From contig JABURQ010000030.1 in assembly GCA_014762625.1 (NCBI GenBank), positions 1 to 64,000 on the forward strand: a DNA stretch of 64,000 bases, read 5' to 3'. The notes beneath the pieces are model-generated. The model saw only the letters and a program-made list of their open reading frames with translations. It was not told the DNA's origin and ran no database searches. This DNA is from Planctomycetaceae bacterium. GTDB taxonomy: Bacteria > Planctomycetota > Planctomycetia > Planctomycetales > Planctomycetaceae. Both the position numbers and the translations under genes were made by a program. Positions 24,085 through 31,951 of this stretch are shown piece after piece; positions within the stretch are counted from its first letter, which is position 1, and every line of letters starts with the position of its first letter.

Positions 24085-25473
24085 ATGAGCATCAACCACA
24101 ATTCATTGACATCTCGATTCACGGCTGTGGTGGCTGTGATCGCGATTTGCAGCCTCTCAGCCTGCTCATCGCTCTCCCGACAATCCGCCACCAGTTCGGT
24201 AGTCCCTCCCGATTCACGAATCGAATCGACGACGTCACGTAAGGCGGCTGGAACAGCCACGGTCTCTTCCGGACCCGTCGTTCCTCCTTCAGTCACCCCC
24301 TCGTTCATTCAACAAACGTCTGCGTGGCAGGATCAATCGGGGCGTCCCTACGATGAACCGATCTCTCGCACCAGTCATTCCGCGATCAGTTTCTCGCCGG
24401 CGGAACGTCGAGCCGATGTTCCCGTTCATTTGCAGGGGCATCCCAGCTCCATGTCCCCCCATTTCGAAGCGGTACCCGGCTCCCCCTGCCAGATGTGTCA
24501 GATCAACGGCACGATGTGCGACGCGTGTCGCGGGAAGTCATTTCCGGATGAGTATATTTCCGACGGTGGCGATCGCGGACTGCCCTTTCATTATGAACAC
24601 AATGAGCGGGCAGGATTTGAAAGCGAAGACACAGTCGCCGAGTTTGAAGATCACACCGGCGAATCCTCGATCAAAGTCACGAATCGCGTCAGTATCTATT
24701 CGCCCCGGTTTGCTGCTGTGAGAACGGTGAGCCTCCCCTCCGAAGGGACTGTGGCTCAGTACGCTTCCGGGACCGACAAAACTCTCAAGTTGCACGACAT
24801 CAACAGCCAGCTTGGAACGACTTATCATAACGAATACGAATCGATGGGTGGCGTGAGAATGCGAGCCCGAGCCAGCGGACTCGAAAGCGAAGCCGATCCG
24901 GACACGCTGGGACAAACCACCGTCGCAGGTCGCAACGATAAGCTTCAAAACGTCTTTCAGAATCTGTTGTTCCTCAGCACGGGACGCTTCGAACAATCTG
25001 AAGCCGCCGTTCTGGCCGGACACGTGGATGCCGCCGCTCACTGGACGCGTCATCTGAGCCCGACCATCACGGCACATACCTCGGCGGGGAATCAGGTTGA
25101 GTCGACCTTCAAACCGATGGAAATCGTCGGTTTGGAAGACAGCCGTAAAACGAAAGGTGATTTACAGATCGTCAAACTGGCCGACAGGAAAATCGCCGCA
25201 CCGGGTGACGTGATTACCTTCACCCTGCGTTACGATAACCTGGGCGATTTTGAGCTCAAGAATCTCCGCATCGTCGATAACCTGACGCCGCGTCTGGAAT
25301 ACATCGAAGGTTCGGCGAACTTTGGGGATCGGGCCGGCGAGGTTCAAACCTACGACAACAACGAAGGCAGCTTGATCCTGCAATTCAAACTCAGTGAAGA
25401 CCTGCCGGGACACACCGGCGGCACGATCACTTTCCAAACACGCGTTCGCCCGTTTGCGAGCGTGGACGAGTAA
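24085..25473 (+). CDS. Exported lipoprotein with a C-terminal DUF11-type repeat domain
   Basis: A 462-residue protein with a lipobox (SACS, Cys about residue 27). The region near residue 133 holds a cysteine cluster (CQMCQINGTMCDACRG) that could bind metal or form disulfides. The last 95 residues (from DLQIVKLADRKIAAPGDVITFTL through NLTPRLEYIEGSANF) match the DUF11/conserved-repeat domain, an Ig-like beta-sandwich common in bacterial surface proteins. GAGGA lies ten bases before the ATG. It is the last gene of the three-gene exported set, and a strong terminator follows 22 bases after the stop. It probably displays its Ig-like domain at the cell surface; partners are unknown. Confidence 0.83.
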   Translation: MSINHNSLTSRFTAVVAVIAICSLSACSSLSRQSATSSVVPPDSRIESTTSRKAAGTATVSSGPVVPPSVTPSFIQQTSAWQDQSGRPYDEPISRTSHSAISFSPAERRADVPVHLQGHPSSMSPHFEAVPGSPCQMCQINGTMCDACRGKSFPDEYISDGGDRGLPFHYEHNERAGFESEDTVAEFEDHTGESSIKVTNRVSIYSPRFAAVRTVSLPSEGTVAQYASGTDKTLKLHDINSQLGTTYHNEYESMGGVRMRARASGLESEADPDTLGQTTVAGRNDKLQNVFQNLLFLSTGRFEQSEAAVLAGHVDAAAHWTRHLSPTITAHTSAGNQVESTFKPMEIVGLEDSRKTKGDLQIVKLADRKIAAPGDVITFTLRYDNLGDFELKNLRIVDNLTPRLEYIEGSANFGDRAGEVQTYDNNEGSLILQFKLSEDLPGHTGGTITFQTRVRPFASVDE

Positions 25474-25494
25474 CGGATTCCCCGCAAATCCGGA

Positions 25495-25532
25495 CCCGTC
25501 GCGAGACCCGATCTTTCGCGACGGGTTTTTTT
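25495..25532 (+). terminator. Rho-independent terminator after the exported triplet
   Basis: Perfect ten-base stem: CCCGTCGCGA (25495-25504) pairs with TCGCGACGGG (25516-25525), followed directly by seven T. It lies just after the stop at 25473 on the same strand. Confidence 0.92.
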
Positions 25533-25754
25533 ACGCGCAGTGCATACTGAGGATTTTTTGCAGAACTTGTGAGAGGACTGTACACTTGAGATATCCACTC
25601 ACTCGGAGATTCTGCCCTACGACCAATCGGTGCAATGGTCGACGAAGAACTGGTCTGATGCCTGCGGCTCTCAGTGATCTTCCCGTGCCGCAATGATTTG
25701 TTTTCCGTGTATGGAAAACCCGCCGCTGTTTTCGTCGTAAGTCCTTAAGGTTTG

Positions 25755-25801
25755 GAAGATGAGCTATTTGCAAAACCTCAACTTCTCAAGTTCTCATCTT
25801 C
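25755..25801. other. Nested inverted repeat, possible structured RNA or regulatory hairpin
   Basis: Perfect nine-base arms GAAGATGAG (25755-25763) and CTCATCTTC (25793-25801) enclose an inner AACTT-CTC-AAGTT hairpin. Further small stems follow, including AAACC/GGTTT (about 25808-25821) and TGCGAA/TTCGCA (about 25843-25862). This could be a small RNA. I see no match to rnpB, tmRNA, 6S or SRP RNA. Confidence 0.35.
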
Positions 25802-25932
25802 GAACGAAACCCGTCGGTTTTGCTCGGTTTTCACTCCCCTAGGTGCGAATTGTGTTTTTCGCATCTGTTTGGGAAGCGACTGAGTCCGTCGAGCGATCAG
25901 CGAGGAAACAGGACGAAGGTGGTAGCGCATCC

Positions 25933-25999
25933 GTCAGTAGTCAGTTGTCAGTTGTCAGTTGTTGAACTGGGACCACCAATCTCAACTGACCACTGACCA
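25933..25999. repeat. GTCAGTT heptamer tandem repeat with an inverted partner
   Basis: Four direct heptamers (one GTCAGTA, then three GTCAGTT) run from 25933 to 25960. About 20 bases later, CAACTGACCACTGACC (25983-25998) is an imperfect inverted copy, so the whole can fold into a long hairpin. Similar TCAGTTGTCAGT-type repeats occur between genes in many environmental genomes. Confidence 0.6.
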
Positions 26000-26126
26000 A
26001 TAACGAATAACAAAAATTCAAATTGCCAAAGATCGAACTCTCTCTACCTAGACGGGACTTTGTTGTCAGACAATCTCAAACAACGAAACGCAAGGCCGCT
26101 TCCCAAATCCCAAATGAGGTCGGGTG

Positions 26127-26152
26127 GCACTGTGCGGCTTGTCCGCCAGTGC
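26127..26152. repeat. Palindromic element, ten-base-pair hairpin
   Basis: GCACTG-(T)-GCGG pairs with CCGC-CAGTGC around the loop CTTGT: ten pairs and one bulged base. I recall related GGTGGCACTG/CGGACAAGCC elements dispersed in planctomycete genomes, but copy number here cannot be checked from one window. Confidence 0.6.
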
Positions 26153-26199
26153 TTGAATGGGCCCGGAATGAATTGGAACACAGGTGAGACGGAGAAAAC

Positions 26200-26258
26200 G
26201 GAGACCCACGGAAGAGAAAAGAAGTCTCGCGCAGAGGCGCGGCGGCGCAGAGAAAAGG
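26200..26258. repeat. CGCAGAGGCGC-type interspersed intergenic repeat
   Basis: The purine-rich stretch around TCTCGCGCAGAGGCGCGGCGG is the familiar dispersed element that yields spurious RAEARRRREK or RLCASA peptides when translated in either direction. It is non-coding here. Confidence 0.6.
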
Positions 26259-26366
26259 ATCAACATTCGGCGCCCACTGTGGGCCGACGTGAAGGAAACG
26301 CTTCTTCTCGCGCCCTGGGCCTGACTCCGAGCTAATCGCTCGGCGGATTCAGTTGATCTCACGCGA

Positions 26367-26391
26367 CCCAGCCATTCAGGAAATGGCCGGG
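26367..26391. repeat. Palindromic element with AATGGCCGGG arm
   Basis: CCCAGCCATT (26367-26376) pairs with AATGGCCGGG (26382-26391) around a five-base loop, nine of ten positions matching. It sits 44 bases before the start of the disrupted gene at 26435. Confidence 0.6.
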
Positions 26392-26434
26392 CTACCCCGC
26401 TTTTTAAATAGACATTCAGAAGGACGAACATTCC

Positions 26435-26660
26435 ATGAGGTTAAGACTAGCATTTCCCTCTGATGATTGCTGTGTTCGTATTTGTCTTATATCCAATAAG
26501 TTTGGGAATTTTAGCCTACTTAGTTGGTCACAATCATATCACGACTGATACCTTCGTGACATTCGCAAAGCCATATGCGCTATCTAACAGCATCATTGAT
26601 CAAAGCCCTCCTCTACACGATGCGTACATAAAATATTTGTCATTTTGTACAGACTTCTGA
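26435..26660 (+). pseudogene. Frameshifted small membrane-protein gene
   Basis: ATG 26435 has GAAGGA ten bases upstream and encodes MRLRLAFPS before the frame closes soon after. The next frame opens at ATG 26463 and encodes a hydrophobic segment (MIAVFVFVLYPISLGILAYL) plus a short tail ending PLHDAYIKYLSFCTDF. If one base in the 26455-26462 stretch (for example one C of CCC) were removed, the two parts would join into a 74-residue protein: basic N-terminus, one membrane helix and a polar tail. That is a normal layout, and I recall similar small proteins in planctomycetes. The stretch is more AT-rich than its neighbours. It may be a true pseudogene, a sequencing error, or simply an intact 65-residue protein starting at 26463 without a good ribosome site. 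Confidence 0.5.
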
Positions 26661-26779
26661 TGATCCAATGCAGCGGAAGAAGTACTCCGAATAAAATCTC
26701 CATGCGATCAAGCTGTAATTGACAAACAAATGGGCTTTCACCGCCTGGCAGAAAAACTTGGCTTGTTGTGCGATTCAAT

Positions 26780-28300
26780 TCACACGCTGGCCGTCTGGCC
26801 CATGGCCAGTTCCAGAATCTGTTCCTGAGACGCGGACGGAACATCATCGATCTCACCCACGATCTCGCCGTTGTGCATTACCAGAATTCGATCCGACATG
26901 CCGAGCACTTCAGGCAGTTCCGACGATATCATCAGGATTCCTTTTCCCTCAGCCGCCAGTTCATTCATCAGTTGGTAGATCTCGTGCTTGGCTCCGACAT
27001 CGATGCCGCGCGTCGGCTCATCGAAGATCAGCACATCGCAATTTCTCGCCAGCCATTTGGCCAACACGACTTTCTGTTGATTCCCTCCTGAGAGGTGAGC
27101 GGCCGGTTGTTCTGAATGCGGGATTTTGATTCGCAACCGGTCCACGTAGAGACCAAACTCGGCAGACTCTTCGGACCGTTTGACAAAACCTCCTGACGAA
27201 TACCGATCGAGGTTCGGCAAACCGAAGTTCTCCCGGACCGAATGTTTGAGAATCAGGCCCTGAGTTTTTCGATCTTCCGTCAAGAGCCCAATCCGGGCGG
27301 CGATCGCATCCCGGGGATGTTCAATCTTTAGTTCTCTTCCCTTCAGTTTGATGGTCCCGGAATCGCGAGCATCGGCTCCAAAGATCAGGCGGGCGGTTTC
27401 CGTTCGTCCCGCCCCCATCAGTCCGGTCAGTCCCAGGATTTCCCCACGATGCAAGGTGAATGAGACATTCCGGACAAGATCTCCTCGTGAAAGATGTTCG
27501 ACTTCGAGTAACGGCTCTCCTCGTTCGACGTCGCGCGGCGGGAACTCTTCCGTCAGTTCTCGACCGACCATCATCGCGATCAACTTATCACGATTGAGTT
27601 CATCGATATTCGCTGAGCCGACGTGGGCTCCGTCTCGCAACACGGAAACGCGATCGGCAATCTCAAAAACTTCTTCGAGCCGATGGCTGATGTAAATCAG
27701 TCCCAGTCCGCGGTTCTTGAGATCCCGGATGATTTCGAACAGCCGCTCGACTTCAGCGTTGGTGAGCGCGGCGGACGGTTCGTCGAGAACGAGAATCCGC
27801 GCCTCCTGAGACAACGCCTTCGCGATTTCGACAACCTGTTGCTGGGAGACGGAGAGATCCCGACACAATGCTTCAGGATTGATGTCGACACCCATGCGTT
27901 CGAATAGGGCTCGCGCTTGTGCGGATTCGTCTCGCCGTCTGACAAAACTTCCTACGGTCGATTCCCGACCCAGGAACAGATTCTCCCGCACCGTCATCGC
28001 AGGAATCAGATTGAATTCCTGATAAATGATCGAAATGCCGGCTTTCTGCGAAGCGTGGGGAGTCGGAAAAGAGGTCTCGACGCCGTCGATCGAGATCGTT
28101 CCGCAGTTTGGTTGATGCGCGCCTCCCAACACTTTCATCAGCGTGCTTTTGCCGGCCCCGTTTTCCCCCAATAAAGCCAGAACTTCTCCGCCGTGGACTT
28201 TGAGATCGACTCCCGCGAGCGCTTTGACGCCGGGAAACGTCTTCTCGATTCCTCGCATTTCGAGCAAGGGAGACAGGGGTTCTTGCTCGTGAGGATTCAT
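26780..28300 (-). CDS. Sugar-type ABC ATPase with two nucleotide-binding domains (RbsA/MglA family)
   Basis: A 506-residue ATPase. Domain 1 has Walker A GENGAGKST (near residue 45), signature LSVSQQQVVEIAKAL and Walker B LVLDEPSAALT. Domain 2 has a degenerate Walker A (GLMGAGRTE), signature LSGGNQQKVVLAKWL and Walker B LIFDEPTRGIDVGAKHE. This asymmetry is the hallmark of RbsA/MglA/XylG ATPases for ribose, galactose or related import. No permease or binding-protein gene lies next to it in the window. Instead it begins 15 bases after the RND pump gene on the same strand, so it is probably transcribed with the efflux genes. I see no clear ribosome site at this ATG. Confidence 0.9.
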   Translation of the reverse strand: MNPHEQEPLSPLLEMRGIEKTFPGVKALAGVDLKVHGGEVLALLGENGAGKSTLMKVLGGAHQPNCGTISIDGVETSFPTPHASQKAGISIIYQEFNLIPAMTVRENLFLGRESTVGSFVRRRDESAQARALFERMGVDINPEALCRDLSVSQQQVVEIAKALSQEARILVLDEPSAALTNAEVERLFEIIRDLKNRGLGLIYISHRLEEVFEIADRVSVLRDGAHVGSANIDELNRDKLIAMMVGRELTEEFPPRDVERGEPLLEVEHLSRGDLVRNVSFTLHRGEILGLTGLMGAGRTETARLIFGADARDSGTIKLKGRELKIEHPRDAIAARIGLLTEDRKTQGLILKHSVRENFGLPNLDRYSSGGFVKRSEESAEFGLYVDRLRIKIPHSEQPAAHLSGGNQQKVVLAKWLARNCDVLIFDEPTRGIDVGAKHEIYQLMNELAAEGKGILMISSELPEVLGMSDRILVMHNGEIVGEIDDVPSASQEQILELAMGQTASV

Positions 28301-28315
28301 GGGGCGATCAAATTC

Positions 28316-31300
28316 TTAAGTCACGGGAACAGGTTCCGAACCGCCTTGCGGACGATCGGGGACGGCATCGGACTCTGTCGCGGTTTCGCCGGAACTGCTC
28401 ATCACCTTCTCGCGCAGACGTCCGAGAGCCATTTGTGTCTGCATGACCAGATTAAACAGAGTCGGAACGAGGAACAAAGTAAAAATGGTGGAAACCAGCA
28501 AGCCTCCCAACACAACACTTCCCAGACCGCGATACAATTCGCTTCCGCTGCCGGGGAAGATGACCAACGGCAATAATCCCAGAACAGTCGTGGTAGTGGT
28601 CATGAAGATCGGTCGAATACGCGTGCGGACCGATTCCACAATCGCCAGATGCGGTTCCATCTCCTCATCACGGATCAGATTCAGCGATTGATGGACGATC
28701 AAAATCGGGTTGTTCACGACCGTTCCGATCAAAATCACAAATCCGAGCATGGTGAGAATATCGAGCGGCTGCAGCACGAACATGTTCAGTACGCGCAAGC
28801 CGAGAATTCCTCCCACCGCACCGAGAGGAACCGAGAGAATAATCACCATGGGATAGACCCACGATTCGAACAAGGCCGCCATTAACAGGTACGTAATCAA
28901 CAGTGCGAGAAAAATATTGAATCGTAACGCCCGCCAGGTGTCCGACAATTTCTCGGCAGTCCCCGTCAATCGCATTCGATAGCCGTTTGCCAATTGACCG
29001 CTGTCACGAATCTTATCGACCACCTGAGTTTCCACGATCTCCATTGCCGACTCCAGAGGAACATCGGGAGGAGGGGTGACTTCGATGGTGATGGCTCGCT
29101 CTCTTTCGCGATGATTGATCTGTTCCGGACCGCTACCCAATTTGACGGTCGCCACAGCCTCCAGCGAAACAAGCTCTCCCGTGGGAGTGGCCACCGGTAG
29201 GGCGGCGATATCCTGTGTCTGATCGGCCAGATCTTTCTCCCCGATGATAGTCAGGTCGATTTTGTCTCCCTGATAAAAATAATCCCCCGCGTACGCTCCA
29301 TCGACGAGCGCATTGACGGTGTAACCGATTTCAGTCGCCGAGAGACCCATCTCCGCTGCCTGTTCCCGTTTCGGTATCACGTGTAATTCAGGGCTGGAGA
29401 GGTCGAGACTGGGAACGGGTCGGGCTCCGGCTCCAGGAATCGCAGATCGAGAACCGCCGAAGACCTGACCACCAATGCCGACCAGTTTTGTTAATTCGGG
29501 ACCGGTAATTTCAACCTCGATTTTCCGACCCCCTTCCAGTCCCTGCTCAAACAGACTGGACTGATTGGCAATCGCGAAGGTTCCCGGTAACTGGCTGGCA
29601 ACTTTCGTTACCAGTCCGGTCAGTTCTCCCGCGCGCAAGGGATCGTAAGCTCGAACCCCCATGAACACACTCCGACCCCGCGCCACAAAGAACAAGTCGC
29701 CAATGGGGGGATAGTCCAATTTTTGGGCTTCGGGGCTTTCGGGATCGATATCCCAATAAGGTCTGAGACCGTCTTCGACCGTCTCTCCCATCTCCTTGAG
29801 CTGATCCAGATTGTAACCGGGGGGAGGTAACAGAATTCCAAACACGAGATTCCGATTACCGTTCGGCAGGTATTCTACCTTCGGCCAGAAGTACCAACTC
29901 AAGCCGATGGAGCAGACCACCAGAAACAGGACCGTCGCCATGCTCAGTAAGACGTTTCGTTGTACGTAGGCGTTGATCGCGGTGACCGCCTTCACAAAGA
30001 ATCGTCCCAGGTTTTCGATCGGTGCGACCAAAATATCGTGTAGGAAGAGTTGCCAGCCGGGTAACTTTTCTCGTTCCTGTTCGGAAAGTCCGGTATGTTC
30101 GTCTCCATCAGTGCGAATCGCGCTGGTTCTACGGGAAAAGAGACGCGAAGCGGCGGTCGGAATGACCGTCATGGACACGACCAGCGATAACGCAACTGCA
30201 CCGCTAATCGCCAGTGCGATATCGCGGAATAACTGGCCTGCTTCTTCCTGGATGAAGACAATCGGCAGAAAGACGGCAACCGTGGTGAGTGTGGAAGCGA
30301 CGATCGCTCCCCAGACTTCCTGAGTTCCTTTTGTGGCGGCGGTAATCGCGTCTTCGCCGCGTGCATAACGGCTGTAAATATTCTCCAGTACGACGACTGC
30401 GTTATCGACCAACATCCCGACCGCGAACGCCATTCCCGCCAGACTGATGACATTCAGCGATCGATCCAGAGATTGTAGAATCAGGAACGTTCCAATAATA
30501 CTTGTGGGAATCGCGAGACCCACCACGAGCGCACCGCGCGCAAACCAGAAACCCGCACCGATAATCACCGCCAGGGTGACCATGAATATCCAGGGAGAGA
30601 TCAACATCGACGCCACGGCTGTCGCCGCAATGATGGGGACGAAAATAATTGTGCGAATTCCCAGGTGAAGAAACGACATCAACACAATCATCGTCAGCGC
30701 CCCGCCGATGAACAGGTTCTGCTGAACCAGATCGACGGAAGAATAAATGTAGTCAGTTTCGTCATATACCTGGGTGAGCGACAGGCCGCGGGCCGCAAGA
30801 ACCGTTTCATTCAGCTCTTTATTGACCTGGCGTAGCCCTTCCATCACATCGAGTACGTTGGCTCCCGTCTGACGTTGGCAATTGATGGCGATACTCGAAC
30901 CGCCGAATCGTCTTACCATCCCATCCGGTTTTTTGAATCCTCGTTTAACTTCCGCCACATCACGCACATAAATTGGTGCCCCGTCGCGAACCACTACCAA
31001 TTGATCTTCAACGTCTTCAGGTGATTCGAACTGTGAGAGCGTTCTCACCACCCAGCGGCGTTTTGATTCCCAGAAATCACCTGCGGACGTATCTTCATTT
31101 TGTCCTCGGAGCACATTTCGAAGATCGGTAATCGTGACTTCGCGGGCCGCCAGTTTCTCCGGATCGACAATCACCTGCATTTCATCTTCCTGGCCGCCGA
31201 TCACATTCGATTGGGCGACGCCGGAGACCCGCTCGAAGCGAGCTTCGATTTCGTCTTCGCAAAATCGTTTCAGGTGCATCACATTCAGGTCGGCGGGAGG

Positions 31301-31888
31301 CAGCAACACCTTTAAGACGGGATACTCTTCGCTGAGATCGCGAAGACGCATCATCGCCAATCCGGGATTGTGAGCTGACCTGACGCGCGCCAAGCCGTCT
31401 CTTACCTCAGGATGCTCGCGTTGAAATTCGGCCAGTTCTTCATCGCTCGGAGGTTTAGCGGAAAGAATGAACCAGGCAATTGGGCGATCCGCAGAGTTCG
31501 CCGTCGAGATGACCGGTTTGTCCGCGTCTTCCGGGTAACTGGGAACCTGTTCGAGCCGACCGATCACATCGACGACTGCTTCTTCCATCTTCGTCCCGAC
31601 CAGGAACTCCAGCGTGACTGTTCCTTTGGAATCGGTTGATTCAGAAGACATCTTCGTGATGCCTTCCACGTTTTTCAGTTGTTCTTCCTGCTCGACGATA
31701 ATTTCCTGTTCGATTTCCTGCGGACTGGCTCCCGGCCAACGGGTTTCTACAGTAATCGTGGGAGTCTGCACCTCGGGCGTTAACTGCATCGGCATCCGCA
31801 TCAGCGCAACGGTTCCGAAGAGCGAAACGAGCAACACGCCCACAGAGACTTTAATCGGGCTGCGGACAAAAAAGGAAATCAAATTCAT
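28316..31888 (-). CDS. RND-family efflux pump, inner-membrane transporter
   Basis: A 1190-residue AcrB-like protein, longer than typical AcrB (about 1050). The N-terminal helix follows MNLISFFVRSPIKVSVG. The first periplasmic porter region begins TRWPGASPQEIEQEI, a family signature. The fourth-helix motif GMAFAVGMLVDNAVVVLEN carries the proton-relay Asp. A second half repeats the layout, with LGFVILIGTVVNNPILIVHQ as the matching helix. Energy comes from the proton gradient, and substrates leave through an outer-membrane channel. The adaptor is encoded just upstream (31952-33454) and a MarR regulator beyond that. No TolC-like gene is in the window, so an outer-membrane partner must come from elsewhere. 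Confidence 0.93.
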   Translation of the reverse strand: MNLISFFVRSPIKVSVGVLLVSLFGTVALMRMPMQLTPEVQTPTITVETRWPGASPQEIEQEIIVEQEEQLKNVEGITKMSSESTDSKGTVTLEFLVGTKMEEAVVDVIGRLEQVPSYPEDADKPVISTANSADRPIAWFILSAKPPSDEELAEFQREHPEVRDGLARVRSAHNPGLAMMRLRDLSEEYPVLKVLLPPADLNVMHLKRFCEDEIEARFERVSGVAQSNVIGGQEDEMQVIVDPEKLAAREVTITDLRNVLRGQNEDTSAGDFWESKRRWVVRTLSQFESPEDVEDQLVVVRDGAPIYVRDVAEVKRGFKKPDGMVRRFGGSSIAINCQRQTGANVLDVMEGLRQVNKELNETVLAARGLSLTQVYDETDYIYSSVDLVQQNLFIGGALTMIVLMSFLHLGIRTIIFVPIIAATAVASMLISPWIFMVTLAVIIGAGFWFARGALVVGLAIPTSIIGTFLILQSLDRSLNVISLAGMAFAVGMLVDNAVVVLENIYSRYARGEDAITAATKGTQEVWGAIVASTLTTVAVFLPIVFIQEEAGQLFRDIALAISGAVALSLVVSMTVIPTAASRLFSRRTSAIRTDGDEHTGLSEQEREKLPGWQLFLHDILVAPIENLGRFFVKAVTAINAYVQRNVLLSMATVLFLVVCSIGLSWYFWPKVEYLPNGNRNLVFGILLPPPGYNLDQLKEMGETVEDGLRPYWDIDPESPEAQKLDYPPIGDLFFVARGRSVFMGVRAYDPLRAGELTGLVTKVASQLPGTFAIANQSSLFEQGLEGGRKIEVEITGPELTKLVGIGGQVFGGSRSAIPGAGARPVPSLDLSSPELHVIPKREQAAEMGLSATEIGYTVNALVDGAYAGDYFYQGDKIDLTIIGEKDLADQTQDIAALPVATPTGELVSLEAVATVKLGSGPEQINHRERERAITIEVTPPPDVPLESAMEIVETQVVDKIRDSGQLANGYRMRLTGTAEKLSDTWRALRFNIFLALLITYLLMAALFESWVYPMVIILSVPLGAVGGILGLRVLNMFVLQPLDILTMLGFVILIGTVVNNPILIVHQSLNLIRDEEMEPHLAIVESVRTRIRPIFMTTTTTVLGLLPLVIFPGSGSELYRGLGSVVLGGLLVSTIFTLFLVPTLFNLVMQTQMALGRLREKVMSSSGETATESDAVPDRPQGGSEPVPVT

Positions 31889-31951
31889 ATCGGCACTTGA
31901 GTCCCGGCAGGAGAATCACTGAGGTTCCAAAAGTCAGACAGTCAGAAGTTT

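Larger units (their letters stand above)
25533..26434. other. Gene-free intergenic stretch, palindrome- and repeat-rich
   Basis: About 0.9 kb with no credible coding sequence. Short open frames here lack ribosome sites, and one of them (about 26060-26335) only translates an interspersed repeat. The stretch holds several hairpins and repeats listed separately. The left half (25600-25870) has multiple small stems and no repeats. The right half (25930-26400) is made of tandem and palindromic elements. Confidence 0.7.

Noticed and set aside
26060-26335. Possible 91-residue arginine-rich protein
   Set aside because: It translates the CGCAGAGGCGC interspersed repeat and adjacent palindromes. Such peptides are known artefacts of this repeat type.
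25533-26434. tRNA or other standard RNA genes in the largest gap
   Set aside because: I found no cloverleaf, no T-loop GTTCGA context with acceptor pairing, and no rnpB, tmRNA, 6S or SRP signature.
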